A stretch of DNA of 64,000 nucleotides, taken from the NCBI RefSeq assembly GCF_000430785.1, contig NZ_AUMR01000038.1, forward strand, positions 1 through 64,000, in the 5' to 3' direction. Source of the stretch: Ectobacillus panaciterrae DSM 19096 (GTDB lineage Bacteria; Bacillota; Bacilli; Bacillales; Bacillaceae_G). Position numbers and translations under genes: made by a program. The notes beneath the pieces were generated by a model, which worked only from the letters and a program-made list of their open reading frames with translations, searched no databases and had not been told where the DNA came from. Shown one piece after another: positions 29,324 through 39,215 of this stretch; position 1 is the stretch's first letter, and every line of letters starts with the position of its first letter.

Positions 29324-30184
29324 ATGCCTTTAGTTTCCATGAAAGAAATGCTGAACAAAGCATTAGAAGGTAAGTACGCAGTTGGACAGTTCAACATCAA
29401 TAACCTAGAGTGGACGCAAGCAATCTTAGCAGCTGCTGAACAAGAGAAGTCTCCAGTTATCCTTGGTGTGTCTGAAGGTGCAGCTCGTCATATGGGCGGC
29501 TTCAAGACTACAGTTATGATGGTTAAAGGTTTAATGGAAGATATGAAAATTACAGTTCCAGTGGCAATTCACTTAGACCACGGCTCCAGCTTCGACAAAT
29601 GTAAAGAAGCAATCGAGGCGGGTTTCACATCTGTTATGATTGACGCTTCTCATCATCCTTTCGAAGAGAACGTAGAAACTACTTTAAAAGTAGTAGAGTA
29701 TGCACATGCTCGTAACGTGTCTGTAGAAGCAGAATTAGGAACAGTTGGCGGACAAGAGGACGATGTAGTAGCTGAAGGCGTAATTTACGCAGATCCAAAC
29801 GAGTGCGCTGAGCTTGTGAAACGTACTGGCATCGACTGCTTAGCTCCAGCATTAGGCTCTGTTCATGGTCCTTACAAAGGTGAACCAAACCTAGGCTTTA
29901 AAGAAATGGAACAAGTTCGTGACTTAACTGGCGTACCATTAGTATTGCACGGCGGCACTGGTATCCCGACAAAAGATATCGAGCGCTCTATTTCTTTGGG
30001 TACATCCAAAATTAACGTAAACACTGAAAATCAAATTGCATTTACACAAGCAGTTCGCGAAGTGTTGAATACAAACAAAGAAGTGTATGACCCACGTAAA
30101 TATATTGGACCAGGACGCGATGCGATTAAAGCGACAGTAGTCGGCAAAATGCGCGAGTTCGGTTCCAACGGTAAAGCTGAATAA
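29324..30184 (+). CDS. fbaA: Class II fructose-bisphosphate aldolase
   Basis: The 286-residue zinc aldolase splits fructose 1,6-bisphosphate in glycolysis. Zinc and catalytic segments are visible: [34 protein letters not shown] and [12 protein letters not shown] 29324 ([21 protein letters not shown]) follows AGGAGG; the longer in-frame reading is not used. A TTCGACA motif (29244-29250), the sequence of a Spo0A box, lies upstream but may be chance. Confidence 0.98.
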   Translation: MPLVSMKEMLNKALEGKYAVGQFNINNLEWTQAILAAAEQEKSPVILGVSEGAARHMGGFKTTVMMVKGLMEDMKITVPVAIHLDHGSSFDKCKEAIEAGFTSVMIDASHHPFEENVETTLKVVEYAHARNVSVEAELGTVGGQEDDVVAEGVIYADPNECAELVKRTGIDCLAPALGSVHGPYKGEPNLGFKEMEQVRDLTGVPLVLHGGTGIPTKDIERSISLGTSKINVNTENQIAFTQAVREVLNTNKEVYDPRKYIGPGRDAIKATVVGKMREFGSNGKAE

Positions 30185-30232
30185 GCGGAACCTTCATCAA
30201 TTGTATGATTTTTTACAGAAATTATACATTTT

Positions 30233-30266
30233 GGAAACCGTCTAGTCTTTTAGGCGGTTTCCTTTC
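30233..30266 (+). terminator. fbaA terminator
   Basis: GGAAACCG and CGGTTTCC (with CTA/TAG inside) form the stem, followed by TTTCGTTG. Confidence 0.8.
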
Positions 30267-30382
30267 GTTGTATAATGAAAGCGGCATCAGCTTACAAAAA
30301 TAGACAAGGTTCGCAAAAAGTTGGCTATACTGTGGAAAAAGCGGAAAAAATCAGTTGAAATTCAAACAAGGAGGCTTATAAA

Positions 30383-31024
30383 ATGAAATTTTTCATTGAT
30401 ACGGCAAATCTTGAAGAAATTAAAGAAATCAACAGCATGGGAATTATTGCGGGGGTTACGACAAACCCGAGCCTAGTAGCAAAAGAAAAGGGCGTATCAT
30501 TCCATGACCGTCTGCGTGAAATTACGGCGGAAGTAAAAGGCTCTGTAAGTGCAGAGGTTATTGCATTAAACGCAGAAGAAATGATTGAAGAAGGAAAAGA
30601 GCTTGCGGCAATCGCACCAAATATTACGGTTAAGGTTCCGATGACGGAGGATGGTTTAAAAGCAGTTAAGGCATTCAGCGACCTTGGAATTAAAACAAAT
30701 GTAACATTGATTTTTAACGCAAACCAAGCATTGCTTGCAGCTCGTGCGGGAGCTACATACGTATCTCCTTTTCTTGGACGTTTAGACGATATCGGTCAAG
30801 ACGGATTAGAATTGGTTGAAACAATTTCTGCTATCTTCCTTCAGCACGACATTAAAACAGAAATCATCGCAGCATCCGTTCGCCATCCTGTTCATGTAAC
30901 AGAAGCAGCACTTCGCGGCGCTCATATTGCAACGATTCCGTACAAAGTATTCGGACAATTAATGAAGCACCCATTAACAGATAAAGGAATTGAGCAGTTC
31001 TTGCAAGACTGGAACAATCGATAG
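30383..31024 (+). CDS. ywjH: Transaldolase / fructose-6-phosphate aldolase-like (YwjH)
   Basis: The 213-residue small transaldolase (TalC/FSA family) has the N-terminal [14 protein letters not shown], the TTNPSL motif, the Schiff-base Lys in [12 protein letters not shown] and the phosphate-binding IIAASVRHP. It acts in the non-oxidative pentose phosphate pathway. AAGGAGG precedes ATG 30383. Position after fbaA is the Bacillus order. Whether it is a transaldolase or an F6P aldolase cannot be settled from sequence alone. Confidence 0.95.
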   Translation: MKFFIDTANLEEIKEINSMGIIAGVTTNPSLVAKEKGVSFHDRLREITAEVKGSVSAEVIALNAEEMIEEGKELAAIAPNITVKVPMTEDGLKAVKAFSDLGIKTNVTLIFNANQALLAARAGATYVSPFLGRLDDIGQDGLELVETISAIFLQHDIKTEIIAASVRHPVHVTEAALRGAHIATIPYKVFGQLMKHPLTDKGIEQFLQDWNNR

Positions 31025-31049
31025 GATGGTGCTGGAAAGGGGACGCGAG

Positions 31050-32336
31050 ATGGAAAAGTTACTCATTGAAGGCGGTAAACCTCTAAGCGGATCTGTTCGC
31101 ATCAGCGGTGCGAAAAACAGCGCTGTTGCTTTAATTCCTGCAACGATTCTTGCAGAAACTCCCGTTACTATCGGCGGTATTCCCAATATTTCAGATGTAG
31201 GTATACTGGGAGATTTGCTGGAGGAAATCGGCGGAGCTGTTACGTATCAAGAGCAAGAAATGACAATTGATCCTTCCAGAATGGTCGACATGCCTTTGCC
31301 TAACGGGAAAGTAAAGAAATTGCGGGCTTCTTATTATTTAATGGGCGCGATGCTGGGCCGGTTTAAAAAAGCGGTTATCGGTCTCCCGGGCGGCTGTCAT
31401 TTAGGACCGCGCCCAATTGATCAGCATATAAAAGGATTTGAGGCGCTCGGTGCGCACGTCACAAATGAACAAGGCGCCATTTATTTACGGGCAGATGAGC
31501 TGCGCGGCGCACGCATTTATTTGGATGTTGTAAGCGTAGGAGCGACGATCAACATCATGCTTGCAGCTGTACGTGCAAAAGGAAGGACCGTCATTGAGAA
31601 TGCGGCGAAGGAGCCGGAAATTATTGATGTGGCAACACTGCTTTCGAGTATGGGCGCGCGTATTAAAGGCGCCGGTACGGACGTGATCCGCATCGATGGC
31701 GTAGACTCCCTGAAGGGCTGTTATCACTCTATTATTCCAGATCGCATTGAAGCAGGAACGTACATGATTTTAGCGGCTGCGGCAGGGGAAAAGATTACCA
31801 TTGATAATGTAATCCCGCAGCACTTGGAATCTGTAACGGCGAAGCTTCGTGAGATGGGCGTGCAAATTGAAACGAACGATGACCAAATGGTAGTGACAGG
31901 CGGCAGCAACTTGAAGACTGTAGATGTGAAAACGCTCGTGCATCCCGGCTTTGCAACGGATCTGCAGCAGCCGTTCACATCGCTTTTGACAAAAGCGAAT
32001 GGGACAGGGGTAGTGACAGATACCATTTATGGTGCGCGTTTTAAGCACATTGATGAGCTGAGACGCATGAATGCAAATGTTAAGGTAGAAGGCCGTTCTG
32101 CTATTGTAACGGGTCCTATTGAACTGAACGGTGCGAAAGTAAAGGCAAGCGACCTTCGTGCCGGTGCAGCGCTCGTCATTGCAGGACTCATGGCACAAGG
32201 AACGACCGAGGTAACTGGCTTGGAACATATTGATAGAGGATATGAAGATTTAGAAGAAAAGCTGCGCGGTCTCGGCGCGCGTATTTGGCGGGAAAAGCTT
32301 ACCCAGAAAGAAATCGAACAAATACAAAGCTCGTAA
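31050..32336 (+). CDS. murZ: UDP-N-acetylglucosamine 1-carboxyvinyltransferase (MurA2/MurZ)
   Basis: The 428-residue enzyme starts peptidoglycan precursor synthesis by adding enolpyruvate to UDP-GlcNAc. The fosfomycin-target Cys is in [16 protein letters not shown]; the inverse barrel repeats start at [16 protein letters not shown]. This is the second Bacillus MurA, recognised by its position between ywjH and glpX. ATG 31050 follows GAAAGGGG; the upstream in-frame reading overlaps ywjH and is rejected. Confidence 0.97.
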   Translation: MEKLLIEGGKPLSGSVRISGAKNSAVALIPATILAETPVTIGGIPNISDVGILGDLLEEIGGAVTYQEQEMTIDPSRMVDMPLPNGKVKKLRASYYLMGAMLGRFKKAVIGLPGGCHLGPRPIDQHIKGFEALGAHVTNEQGAIYLRADELRGARIYLDVVSVGATINIMLAAVRAKGRTVIENAAKEPEIIDVATLLSSMGARIKGAGTDVIRIDGVDSLKGCYHSIIPDRIEAGTYMILAAAAGEKITIDNVIPQHLESVTAKLREMGVQIETNDDQMVVTGGSNLKTVDVKTLVHPGFATDLQQPFTSLLTKANGTGVVTDTIYGARFKHIDELRRMNANVKVEGRSAIVTGPIELNGAKVKASDLRAGAALVIAGLMAQGTTEVTGLEHIDRGYEDLEEKLRGLGARIWREKLTQKEIEQIQSS

Positions 32337-32362
32337 TTTACAGAAGAAGGAGAGGTATTATT

Positions 32363-33328
32363 ATGGAGAGAAGTTTATCTATGGAACTGGTTCGTGTAAC
32401 AGAAGCGGCGGCTTTATCGTCTGCGCGCTGGATGGGGCGCGGCAAAAAGGATGAAGCAGATGAGGCGGCAACATCAGCTATGCGCGATGTGTTTGATACG
32501 ATTCCGATGAAGGGAACTGTAGTAATCGGCGAGGGCGAGATGGATGAAGCTCCGATGCTGTACATTGGAGAAAAGCTTGGAACAGGATACGGTCCGCGCG
32601 TTGACGTGGCGGTCGATCCGCTTGAAGGAACAAATATCGTCTCATCAGGCGGCTGGAATGCTCTTGCGGTCTTGGCCGTGGCAGACCATGGCAACCTGCT
32701 TCATGCCCCTGATATGTATATGGACAAAATTGCAGTCGGTCCGGAAGCTGTAGGAATGGTGGACATCAATGCATCGATTCTTGACAATCTCCGTGCGGTA
32801 GCAAAAGCAAAAGGAAAAGATATAGAAGATGTTGTTGCTACTATATTGAACCGTCCGCGCCATGCTCATATCATTGAAGAAATCAGAAAAGCCGGCGCGC
32901 GCATTAAGCTTATTAACGATGGCGATGTAGCAGGCGCTATCAACACAGCTTTCGACCATACCGGTGTAGATATCTTGTTCGGTTCCGGCGGTGCGCCGGA
33001 GGGCGTATTGTCTGCCGTAGCGCTGAAATGCCTTGGAGGAGAGCTGCAAGGTAAACTTCTTCCGCAAAACGAAGAGGAATTGAACCGATGCAAAGCTATG
33101 GGAATTGACGATGTAAACAGAATTCTTCGCATGGAAGATTTAGTGCGCGGCGATGATGCGATTTTTGCAGCAACGGGCGTAACAGATGGCGAGCTTCTGC
33201 GCGGCGTACAATTCAAAGGCACAGTCGGCACAACGCAATCAGTTGTTATGAGAGCGAAATCAGGAACGGTTCGTTTCATCGATGGCCGTCACAGCTTGCA
33301 TAAGAAACCAAATCTAGTGATGAAATAA
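32363..33328 (+). CDS. glpX: Class II fructose-1,6-bisphosphatase GlpX
   Basis: The 321-residue phosphatase for gluconeogenesis has [18 protein letters not shown], the metal-binding [11 protein letters not shown] and the [13 protein letters not shown] segment. ATG 32363 ([20 protein letters not shown]) has AGGAGAGG upstream. It is only 26 bases after murZ and likely co-transcribed with it. Confidence 0.96.
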   Translation: MERSLSMELVRVTEAAALSSARWMGRGKKDEADEAATSAMRDVFDTIPMKGTVVIGEGEMDEAPMLYIGEKLGTGYGPRVDVAVDPLEGTNIVSSGGWNALAVLAVADHGNLLHAPDMYMDKIAVGPEAVGMVDINASILDNLRAVAKAKGKDIEDVVATILNRPRHAHIIEEIRKAGARIKLINDGDVAGAINTAFDHTGVDILFGSGGAPEGVLSAVALKCLGGELQGKLLPQNEEELNRCKAMGIDDVNRILRMEDLVRGDDAIFAATGVTDGELLRGVQFKGTVGTTQSVVMRAKSGTVRFIDGRHSLHKKPNLVMK

Positions 33329-33336
33329 TAGAATAG

Positions 33337-33366
33337 GCGAAGGCGTTTTGCCTTCGCTCCTTCTTA
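33337..33366 (+). terminator. glpX terminator
   Basis: GCGAAGGC, GTTTT loop, GCCTTCGC, then TCCTTCTTAT. Confidence 0.75.
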
Positions 33367-33440
33367 TATATGTTCTGCACTCCTATTCAAACAATCATCA
33401 TATATTTTCACATTAACAGCAGGATTTACGCAAACAGTGA

Positions 33441-33470
33441 TTGATTAAATGTGGAAAAAGAGGTTACAAT
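33441..33470 (+). promoter_or_regulatory. Candidate SigA promoter of rho
   Basis: TTGATT (33441-33446), 18-base spacer, TACAAT (33465-33470), about 100 bases upstream of rho. The leader is AT-rich with a poor ribosome site. Confidence 0.5.
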
Positions 33471-33570
33471 AGTGAATATTATTCTACATGTACTCACTCT
33501 TTCATAATACCTTCCGTTTTTTCCTTTCTATCCATAAAAAAAAGAGAATAAATTAAAGCGTGGTGTCCCA

Positions 33571-34842
33571 ATGAGTTTAACAATTTCTACATTAGAAAAT
33601 ATGAAATTAAAAGAGCTGTATGAACATGCGAAAGAGTTTAAAATTTCCTATTACAGCAAATTGACAAAAAAAGAATTGGTTTTTGCTATTTTGAAAGCAC
33701 AAGCAGAGAAAGAAGGATTTTTCTTCATGGAAGGCGTTCTTGAAATCATCCAATCTGAAGGATTTGGATTCTTGCGCCCAATCAACTACTCCCCAAGTTC
33801 GGAAGACATTTATATTTCCGCATCGCAAATTCGCCGATTTGACTTGAGAAATGGAGACAAAGTATCAGGAAAAGTACGTCCTCCAAAAGAGAACGAGCGT
33901 TATTTTGGACTGTTACAGGTAGAGGCAGTGAATGGAGACAATCCGGAGTCCGCGAAAGAACGCGTGCATTTTCCAGCATTAACACCACTATATCCGGATC
34001 GTCAAATGAAGCTCGAGACCGAGCCTAAAAACCTATCCACTCGCATTATGGATTTAGTTGCGCCGGTCGGCTTTGGACAGCGCGGTCTTATCGTAGCGCC
34101 GCCAAAAGCGGGTAAAACGATGCTGTTAAAAGAAATCGCGCACAGCATTACAACGAATCATCCGGAAGCGGAATTGATCGTGCTTTTAATTGATGAGCGC
34201 CCGGAAGAAGTGACAGACATCGAACGCTCCGTCGCAGGAGACGTAGTAAGCTCTACATTCGATGAAGTGCCTGAGAACCATATCAAAGTAGCGGAGCTTG
34301 TGCTCGAACGCGCTATGCGCCTTGTAGAGCATAAGAAGGACGTTATCATTCTTATGGACAGCATTACACGTTTGGCGCGTGCGTATAACCTTGTGATTCC
34401 GCCGAGCGGACGCACCTTGTCCGGCGGTATCGACCCTGCTGCCTTCCACCGTCCGAAGCGCTTCTTCGGTGCGGCCCGCAACATTGAAGAAGGCGGCAGC
34501 TTAACGATTTTAGCAACCGCTCTTGTAGATACAGGCTCCCGTATGGATGATGTAATCTACGAAGAGTTCAAAGGAACAGGCAACATGGAGCTTCATTTAG
34601 ACCGCTCCTTAGCAGAGCGCCGTATCTTCCCGGCAATTGACATTCGCCGCTCCGGTACGCGCAAAGAAGATTTGCTGATCCCAAAAGAGCACTTAGACAA
34701 GCTTTGGGTCATCCGCAAAACAATGACAGATACGCCGGACTTCACAGACCGTCTGCTGCGTACGCTGCGCAATACAAAATCAAACGAAGAATTTTTCCAA
34801 ATGATTACCCAAGAGCAAAAAGGCGTAGTCACGATGAAATAA
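33571..34842 (+). CDS. rho: Transcription termination factor Rho
   Basis: The 423-residue hexameric RNA helicase has the Rho N-terminal helix-hairpin ([20 protein letters not shown]), the cold-shock-like RNA-binding domain ([20 protein letters not shown]), Walker [16 protein letters not shown], the [17 protein letters not shown] strand and the Q-loop region [19 protein letters not shown]. The ribosome site before ATG 33571 is weak (only GTGGTG-like), suggesting low or regulated translation. A family B repeat starts at its stop codon. Confidence 0.98.
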   Translation: MSLTISTLENMKLKELYEHAKEFKISYYSKLTKKELVFAILKAQAEKEGFFFMEGVLEIIQSEGFGFLRPINYSPSSEDIYISASQIRRFDLRNGDKVSGKVRPPKENERYFGLLQVEAVNGDNPESAKERVHFPALTPLYPDRQMKLETEPKNLSTRIMDLVAPVGFGQRGLIVAPPKAGKTMLLKEIAHSITTNHPEAELIVLLIDERPEEVTDIERSVAGDVVSSTFDEVPENHIKVAELVLERAMRLVEHKKDVIILMDSITRLARAYNLVIPPSGRTLSGGIDPAAFHRPKRFFGAARNIEEGGSLTILATALVDTGSRMDDVIYEEFKGTGNMELHLDRSLAERRIFPAIDIRRSGTRKEDLLIPKEHLDKLWVIRKTMTDTPDFTDRLLRTLRNTKSNEEFFQMITQEQKGVVTMK

Positions 34843-34964
34843 AGAAAAGCGGAGCCGGCTCGTTCAGCTCCGGAAGGCAGAGGTTCTCTCCCCAAAAAGG
34901 CGCTTTTTGCCTTTATGGGGGGAGGTTCTCTGACAGGAGGAGCTAGCCGGCGGAGCTGGACATG
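34842..34964 (+). repeat. Family B structured repeat, copy 6a
   Basis: Starts at the last base of the rho TAA. Paired arms: AGCTCC/GGAGCT, CAGAG/CTCTG, CTCCCC/GGGGGG with a symmetric GTTCT internal loop. Directly followed by copy 6b. Confidence 0.92.
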
Positions 34965-35215
34965 AAGAAAAGCGGAGCCGGCTCGTTCAGGTGCAGAACC
35001 AGAGGTTCTCTCCCCAAAAAGGCGCTTTTTGCCTTTATCCCGCTCTAAGCGTCCGTAACAGGATTGCTTAGACAAGATGAACAAACGGACGCTAAGAGCC
35101 CGATTGATTCAACTAACATCCGTGGAGGAAAAATCATCTCCACGGATGAAGTTTCATCTTATGGTGGCAGCACCTAGCCGGAGGAGCTGGACACCAAGAA
35201 AAGCGGAGCCGATTC
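34965..35215 (+). repeat. Family B structured repeat, copy 6b, with its right core replaced
   Basis: The left half (AAGAAAAGCGGAGCCGG, AGGTGC, CCAGAGGTTCTCTCCCC, AAAGGCG) and the outer right arm (GGTGGCAGCACCTAGCCGG) are normal. The inner right arm is replaced by about 124 bases (35038-35161) with two other hairpins: GCTCTAAGCGTCCGT/AACGGACGCTAAGAGC and ATCCGTGGAG/CTCCACGGAT. A partial third unit starts at 35196. Confidence 0.85.
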
Positions 35216-35267
35216 CAGCACAAAAAATAAACGAAAAAGAAAAGTAAATAATGCTAAAAATAGGTAG

Positions 35268-35296
35268 TTGCAAAATGCATCCTACCTTGTTATAAT
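35268..35296 (+). promoter_or_regulatory. SigA promoter of rpmE
   Basis: TTGCAA (35268-35273), 17-base spacer, TATAAT (35291-35296). Confidence 0.85.
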
Positions 35297-35309
35297 TTCA
35301 TCATGTGTG

Positions 35310-35348
35310 TTTCATCGTTAGACTATGCTGCTATAGCATTTGATGAAA
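35310..35348 (+). ncRNA. Structured 5' leader of rpmE (candidate L31 leader)
   Basis: TTTCATC (35310-35316) pairs with GATGAAA (35342-35348), enclosing ATGCT/AGCAT (35325-35329/35335-35339). It sits in the ~90-base untranslated leader between promoter and rpmE. Ribosomal-protein autoregulatory leaders for L31 are known in Firmicutes; identity with that family is inferred, not shown. Confidence 0.45.
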
Positions 35349-35392
35349 AACTCTGTTTCTAAAATGATTCAGGGCGGAAGGAGATGAAAAGA

Positions 35393-35638
35393 ATGAAACA
35401 AGGAATTCATCCAGATTATAAGAAGGTTGTTTTCATGGATACTAACACAGGATTCAAGTTCTTAAGCGGATCTACTAAGTATTCTGCAGAAACAATCGAA
35501 TGGGAAGACGGCAACACTTATCCGCTGCTTAAAGTGGAGATCAGCTCCGATTCTCACCCATTCTACACAGGACGTCAGAAATTCGCTACTGCGGATGGAC
35601 GTGTTGATCGTTTCAACAAAAAATACGGCATTAAGTAA
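35393..35638 (+). CDS. rpmE2: 50S ribosomal protein L31, type B (zinc-independent)
   Basis: The 81-residue L31 ([40 protein letters not shown]) has no Cys, so it is the C-minus type B form, like B. subtilis YtiA, but it occupies the chromosomal position of zinc-binding RpmE between rho and tdk. ATG 35393 is preferred over ATG 35384 because GGAAGGAG abuts the latter but is well spaced from the former. No Zur-type operator is visible upstream, so it is probably constitutive. Confidence 0.95.
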   Translation: MKQGIHPDYKKVVFMDTNTGFKFLSGSTKYSAETIEWEDGNTYPLLKVEISSDSHPFYTGRQKFATADGRVDRFNKKYGIK

Positions 35639-35670
35639 TAGCTACGTTCCTAATGATATAATGGAAATAA

Positions 35671-35706
35671 AGCAGGCAAGCAGAGCTTGCCTGCTTTTTT
35701 TTTTTT
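35671..35706 (+). terminator. rpmE terminator
   Basis: AGCAGGCAAGC, AGA loop, GCTTGCCTGCT, and at least 11 T residues. Confidence 0.95.
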
Positions 35707-35812
35707 TGAAAAAAATTTATAAAATTCCGCGCTCTTTCCATTCCTTTTATTCGCAGTATGCACAAGCCTATGTGCTTAGTAAAAAGACACAGAGGAGCGG
35801 GTTTAACCGTTA

Positions 35813-35995
35813 CTATATATGAGTGAATGATCATTTCGACATTTTCATGTGCTATGTGCAACCAAAAGGGAGTATGGTATACTTCTTCTCTCTTTATCCT
35901 TGCATGAACCACTACAAAGGTTTGACCGCTTCTGCACGTCGCCGGATGATCTCTCCACTATAAAAGACGGTTTTTTTATTCACTTGTATATATAT
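35813..35995 (-). repeat. Family A MITE-like repeat, copy 4
   Basis: Reverse orientation, complete: CTATATATGAGTGAATGAT at the left and ATTCACTTGTATATATA at the right are terminal inverted repeats; the CCTTGCATGAACCACTACAAAGG hairpin is conserved. It lies between rpmE and tdk. The 35712-35810 stretch before it has weak resemblance to a diverged end of copy 3. Confidence 0.9.
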
Positions 35996-36085
35996 TCTGC
36001 AGGTGCTCTACGCCCATTTAAAAAGGATTGGACGGTTTTTTCTTACGATTTCGCTTCTTGCTTTTAAAACGAGGAGGCATTTTTT

Positions 36086-36682
36086 ATGTACTTAATGAAC
36101 CGAAATGGCTGGGTCGAGGTCATTTGCGGCAGCATGTTCTCTGGTAAATCAGAAGAGCTGATTCGCCGCGTGCGCCGTACGCAATTTGCGAAGCAACACG
36201 CAGTTGTGTTCAAGCCCAGTATTGATAAACGATACAGTGAAGAAGATGTAGTATCCCATAACGGTGCAAAGGTGACGGCTGTTCCGGTTACATCTTCAGC
36301 CGAAATATTGGATTGCGTAACAGAAGAACTAGATGTCATTGCAATAGATGAAGTGCAATTTTTTGATGAGGACATTGTGGAAGTGGTGCAAACCCTCGCA
36401 AACCGCGGCTATCGAGTGATTACAGCCGGTTTAGACCAAGATTTTCGCGGTCTACCATTTGGACAAGTTCCTCAGCTTATGGCTATTGCCGAACACGTAA
36501 CGAAGCTGCAAGCCGTATGCTCAGTATGCGGGGCGCCGGCAAGCCGTACGCAGCGCTTGATTGATGGAGAGCCGGCATCTTTTGATGACCCGATTATTTT
36601 AGTCGGCGCATCCGAATCGTATGAACCGCGCTGCCGTCATTGTCATATTGTACCGAGAGAAGTAAAGTGCAATCAGGATTAA
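36086..36682 (+). CDS. tdk: Thymidine kinase
   Basis: The 198-residue type II thymidine kinase has the P-loop [15 protein letters not shown], Walker B-like [11 protein letters not shown], the lasso loop and zinc Cys pairs (AVCSVCGAP and PRCRHCH). It phosphorylates thymidine in nucleoside salvage. GAGGAGG is well spaced before ATG 36086. Confidence 0.97.
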   Translation: MYLMNRNGWVEVICGSMFSGKSEELIRRVRRTQFAKQHAVVFKPSIDKRYSEEDVVSHNGAKVTAVPVTSSAEILDCVTEELDVIAIDEVQFFDEDIVEVVQTLANRGYRVITAGLDQDFRGLPFGQVPQLMAIAEHVTKLQAVCSVCGAPASRTQRLIDGEPASFDDPIILVGASESYEPRCRHCHIVPREVKCNQD

Positions 36683-36816
36683 AACTCGCTGGAAAAGCGG
36701 GTTTTTTTCACAGAAGGAAACGGGGGAAAAAGATGCGGCTTTCGCTGCTGCATCTTGCTTTTCCTTCTTTACACAAGCTATACTATTTAAAGACTTAGGA
36801 TGTTGAGGTGAGTGAC

Positions 36817-37884
36817 GTGTTAGATCGTTTGCAGGCTGTAGAAGACCGTTACGAGAAACTGAACGAGCTTTTGAGCGATCCTGCTGTAGTAAATGATCCG
36901 AAGAAGCTTCGTGAGTATTCGAAGGAGCAGTCCGATATTCAAGAGACAGTACAAGTATATCGTGAGTATAAAATTGTACGCGATCAATTGAAGGATGCAA
37001 AAGCAATGCTTGAAGAGAAATTGGACGCAGATATGCGCGATATGGTAAAGGAAGAGATCTCTGAGCTCGAAGCACAAGAACGAGATCTTTCCGAGCGCCT
37101 GAAGGTATTATTGATTCCGAAGGATCCGAATGATGACAAAAACGTTATCATTGAGATTCGCGGCGCTGCCGGCGGAGACGAAGCAGCGTTATTTGCAGGC
37201 GACTTATACCGCATGTACAGCCGTTACGCGGAAGTGCAGGGCTGGAAATCTGAGGTTATTGAGGCAAGCTCAACAGGGCTTGGCGGCTTTAAAGAAATTA
37301 TCTTTATGATTAACGGTACAGGCGCATATTCCAAAATGAAGTTCGAAAATGGAGCGCACCGCGTACAGCGCGTACCGGAAACAGAATCAGGCGGACGTAT
37401 TCATACATCTACAGCGACTGTTGCGGTATTGCCGGAAGCAGAAGAGGTAGAAGTGGATATTCATGAAAAGGATATTCGCGTGGATACTTTCGCATCCAGC
37501 GGCCCGGGCGGACAAAGCGTTAACACGACGATGTCTGCGGTTCGTTTGACGCATATGCCGACAGGCGTTGTTGTATCATGCCAGGACGAAAAGTCCCAAA
37601 TCAAAAACAAAGAAAAAGCAATGAAAGTATTACGTGCCCGCGTTTACGATAAGTTCCAGCAGGAAGCGCAAGCGGAATATGATCAAAACCGTAAGCAAGC
37701 GGTAGGAACAGGCGACCGTTCCGAGCGTATCCGTACGTATAACTTCCCGCAAAACCGTGTGACAGACCATCGAATCGGCTTGACGATTCAAAAGCTTGAT
37801 CAAATTCTGCAAGGCAAGCTTGATGAATTCATCAACGCTTTAATCATGGAGGATCAAGCGAAGAAGATGGAGGCCGCGGAATAA
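36817..37884 (+). CDS. prfA: Peptide chain release factor 1
   Basis: The 355-residue factor recognises UAA/UAG. The GGQ loop is in [20 protein letters not shown]; the long N-terminal helical domain and the [20 protein letters not shown] block match Bacillus RF1. GTG 36817 is chosen: GAGGTG ends 6 bases upstream and the family starts (M)LDRLQ; an in-frame GTG 36808 lies inside the ribosome site. The GGQ glutamine is methylated by PrmC, whose gene overlaps the stop by one base. Confidence 0.96.
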   Translation: MLDRLQAVEDRYEKLNELLSDPAVVNDPKKLREYSKEQSDIQETVQVYREYKIVRDQLKDAKAMLEEKLDADMRDMVKEEISELEAQERDLSERLKVLLIPKDPNDDKNVIIEIRGAAGGDEAALFAGDLYRMYSRYAEVQGWKSEVIEASSTGLGGFKEIIFMINGTGAYSKMKFENGAHRVQRVPETESGGRIHTSTATVAVLPEAEEVEVDIHEKDIRVDTFASSGPGGQSVNTTMSAVRLTHMPTGVVVSCQDEKSQIKNKEKAMKVLRARVYDKFQQEAQAEYDQNRKQAVGTGDRSERIRTYNFPQNRVTDHRIGLTIQKLDQILQGKLDEFINALIMEDQAKKMEAAE

Positions 37885-38732
37885 TGCGCGTGTACGAAGC
37901 CCTTAAATGGGCTTCTTCTTTTTTGCGGGAAAAAGGACGCGAGGAAAATGCGGGAGATATGCTGCTTCTTCATATTCTGCAGACAAACAGAACGGGGCTC
38001 CTCATGAGAATGCGTGATGAACTGACCATAGAACAGGCTGCTGCCTTTCGTGAAATGGTAGAACGTCACGGCGAAGGTGTACCGATTCAATACATGACCG
38101 GCTATGAAATCTTTTACGGCCGGACGTTTCACGTCAATGGGGAGGTTTTGATTCCTCGCCCGGAAACAGAAGAGCTTATCCTTGGCGTGCTTGAACGCAT
38201 ATCCCATAAGTTTGGTTCGCAAGCCTTGGAGGTTGCAGATATCGGAACGGGAAGCGGCGCTATTGCGATTACCTTGGCGCTGGAAAATGAAAATCTTTCT
38301 GTTTCTACTGTAGATATCGCGCAGGAGTCCATTGAAGTGGCGAAAGAAAATGCACAAAGGCTAGGTGCTCGTGTTGCATTTTATCATGGAGATCTTCTGC
38401 AGCCGTTTATTGAAAGCGGAAAGAAGCTTGATATTGTTGTGTCCAATCCTCCTTACATTCCATATGAAGAGTGGGAAGGTCTGTCTCCGGTCGTAAAGGA
38501 GCATGAGCCTGTACGCGCATTGGTGGGCGGAGAGGATGGCTTGGACTTTTACCGCCGCTTTATGATTGAATTGCCGCAAGTGCTGAAGGAAAAAGCAATT
38601 GTCGCATTTGAATACGGTGCAGGCCAAGGAGAGGCAATCAAAGCCATGCTTGAAGAAACATTCCCTCATGCAGCCGTAGAAATCGTTTTTGACATCAACG
38701 GCAAGGACCGCATGGTATTCGCCCAGATGTAA
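37884..38732 (+). CDS. prmC: Release factor glutamine methyltransferase PrmC
   Basis: The 282-residue SAM-dependent methyltransferase modifies the Gln of the RF1/RF2 GGQ motif. It has the helical N-terminal domain, VADIGTGSGAIAITLA (SAM site) and the diagnostic NPPY (VVSNPPYIPYEEW). Its ATG overlaps the prfA TAA (TAATG), coupling enzyme and substrate. Confidence 0.97.
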   Translation: MRVYEALKWASSFLREKGREENAGDMLLLHILQTNRTGLLMRMRDELTIEQAAAFREMVERHGEGVPIQYMTGYEIFYGRTFHVNGEVLIPRPETEELILGVLERISHKFGSQALEVADIGTGSGAIAITLALENENLSVSTVDIAQESIEVAKENAQRLGARVAFYHGDLLQPFIESGKKLDIVVSNPPYIPYEEWEGLSPVVKEHEPVRALVGGEDGLDFYRRFMIELPQVLKEKAIVAFEYGAGQGEAIKAMLEETFPHAAVEIVFDINGKDRMVFAQM

Positions 38733-38735
38733 AAT

Positions 38736-38766
38736 GCCCTTTGCGAAACAAAGGGCTCTTTTTTTA
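38736..38766 (+). terminator. prfA-prmC terminator
   Basis: GCCCTTTG, CGAAA loop, CAAAGGGC, T-run. Confidence 0.9.
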
Positions 38767-38807
38767 ATACTATATATAACTGACTTATAGATTCGTCATA
38801 AAATTGA

Positions 38808-38912
38808 AATTTGGATAGTAGATGTGTGAATTTGGATAGTAAATGGTCCGAATCGGATAGTAAATGCATCATTTTGGATAATAAACGGTGCAATTTGAGA
38901 GATGAAGCGTTG
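38808..38912. repeat. Five-unit degenerate 21-bp tandem repeat
   Basis: GGATAG-type cores occur at 38813, 38834, 38855 and 38876, with a decayed fifth (GAGAGATGAA) at 38897, a strict 21-base period. A unit reads about AATTTGGATAGTAAATGNNCN. Because 21 is a multiple of 3, the minus strand reads as a 7-residue repeat of the type HLLSKFT. There is no ribosome site or promoter for such an ORF, so I call it a DNA repeat. Confidence 0.8.
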
Positions 38913-38944
38913 AAGAAACGAGCCAGCTTCGCTTTTCTGTATGT

Positions 38945-39126
38945 CTATATATGAATGATTTATGATTTCGACATTTCAATGTGCTGTGTATAGAGGCATT
39001 GGCGCTTTCTTCCTATCTATGGTTTACCCTTGCATGGACCACTGCAAGGGTTTGACCGCTTCCGCACGTCGCCGAATGCTCTCGCCCCACTGTAAAAAGA
39101 CGGTTTTTTTATTCAGTTGTATATAG
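38945..39126 (-). repeat. Family A MITE-like repeat, copy 5
   Basis: Reverse orientation, complete; ends CTATATATGAATGATTTATG and ATTCAGTTGTATATAG. The flanks (AACGAGCCAGCTTCGCTTTTC on the left, CTCCGCTTTTCTT on the right) look like ends of family B units, so this copy also appears to lie in a decayed family B array. Confidence 0.88.
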
Positions 39127-39215
39127 CTCCGCTTTTCTTAACAATTTTCTAGATTGCTAGTTTAGAAAACAGAAAATATGCCTACACTGTTTTACTGAAG
39201 GGGCGGTGTGGGAGA

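Noticed and set aside
35216-35392. Zur box for the type B L31 gene
   Set aside because: No AAATCGTAAT/ATTACGATTT palindrome occurs in the promoter region.
38666-38893. Minus-strand ORF with HLLSKF repeats
   Set aside because: It comes from the 21-bp DNA repeat, continues into the prmC terminator and prmC itself, and has no start signals.
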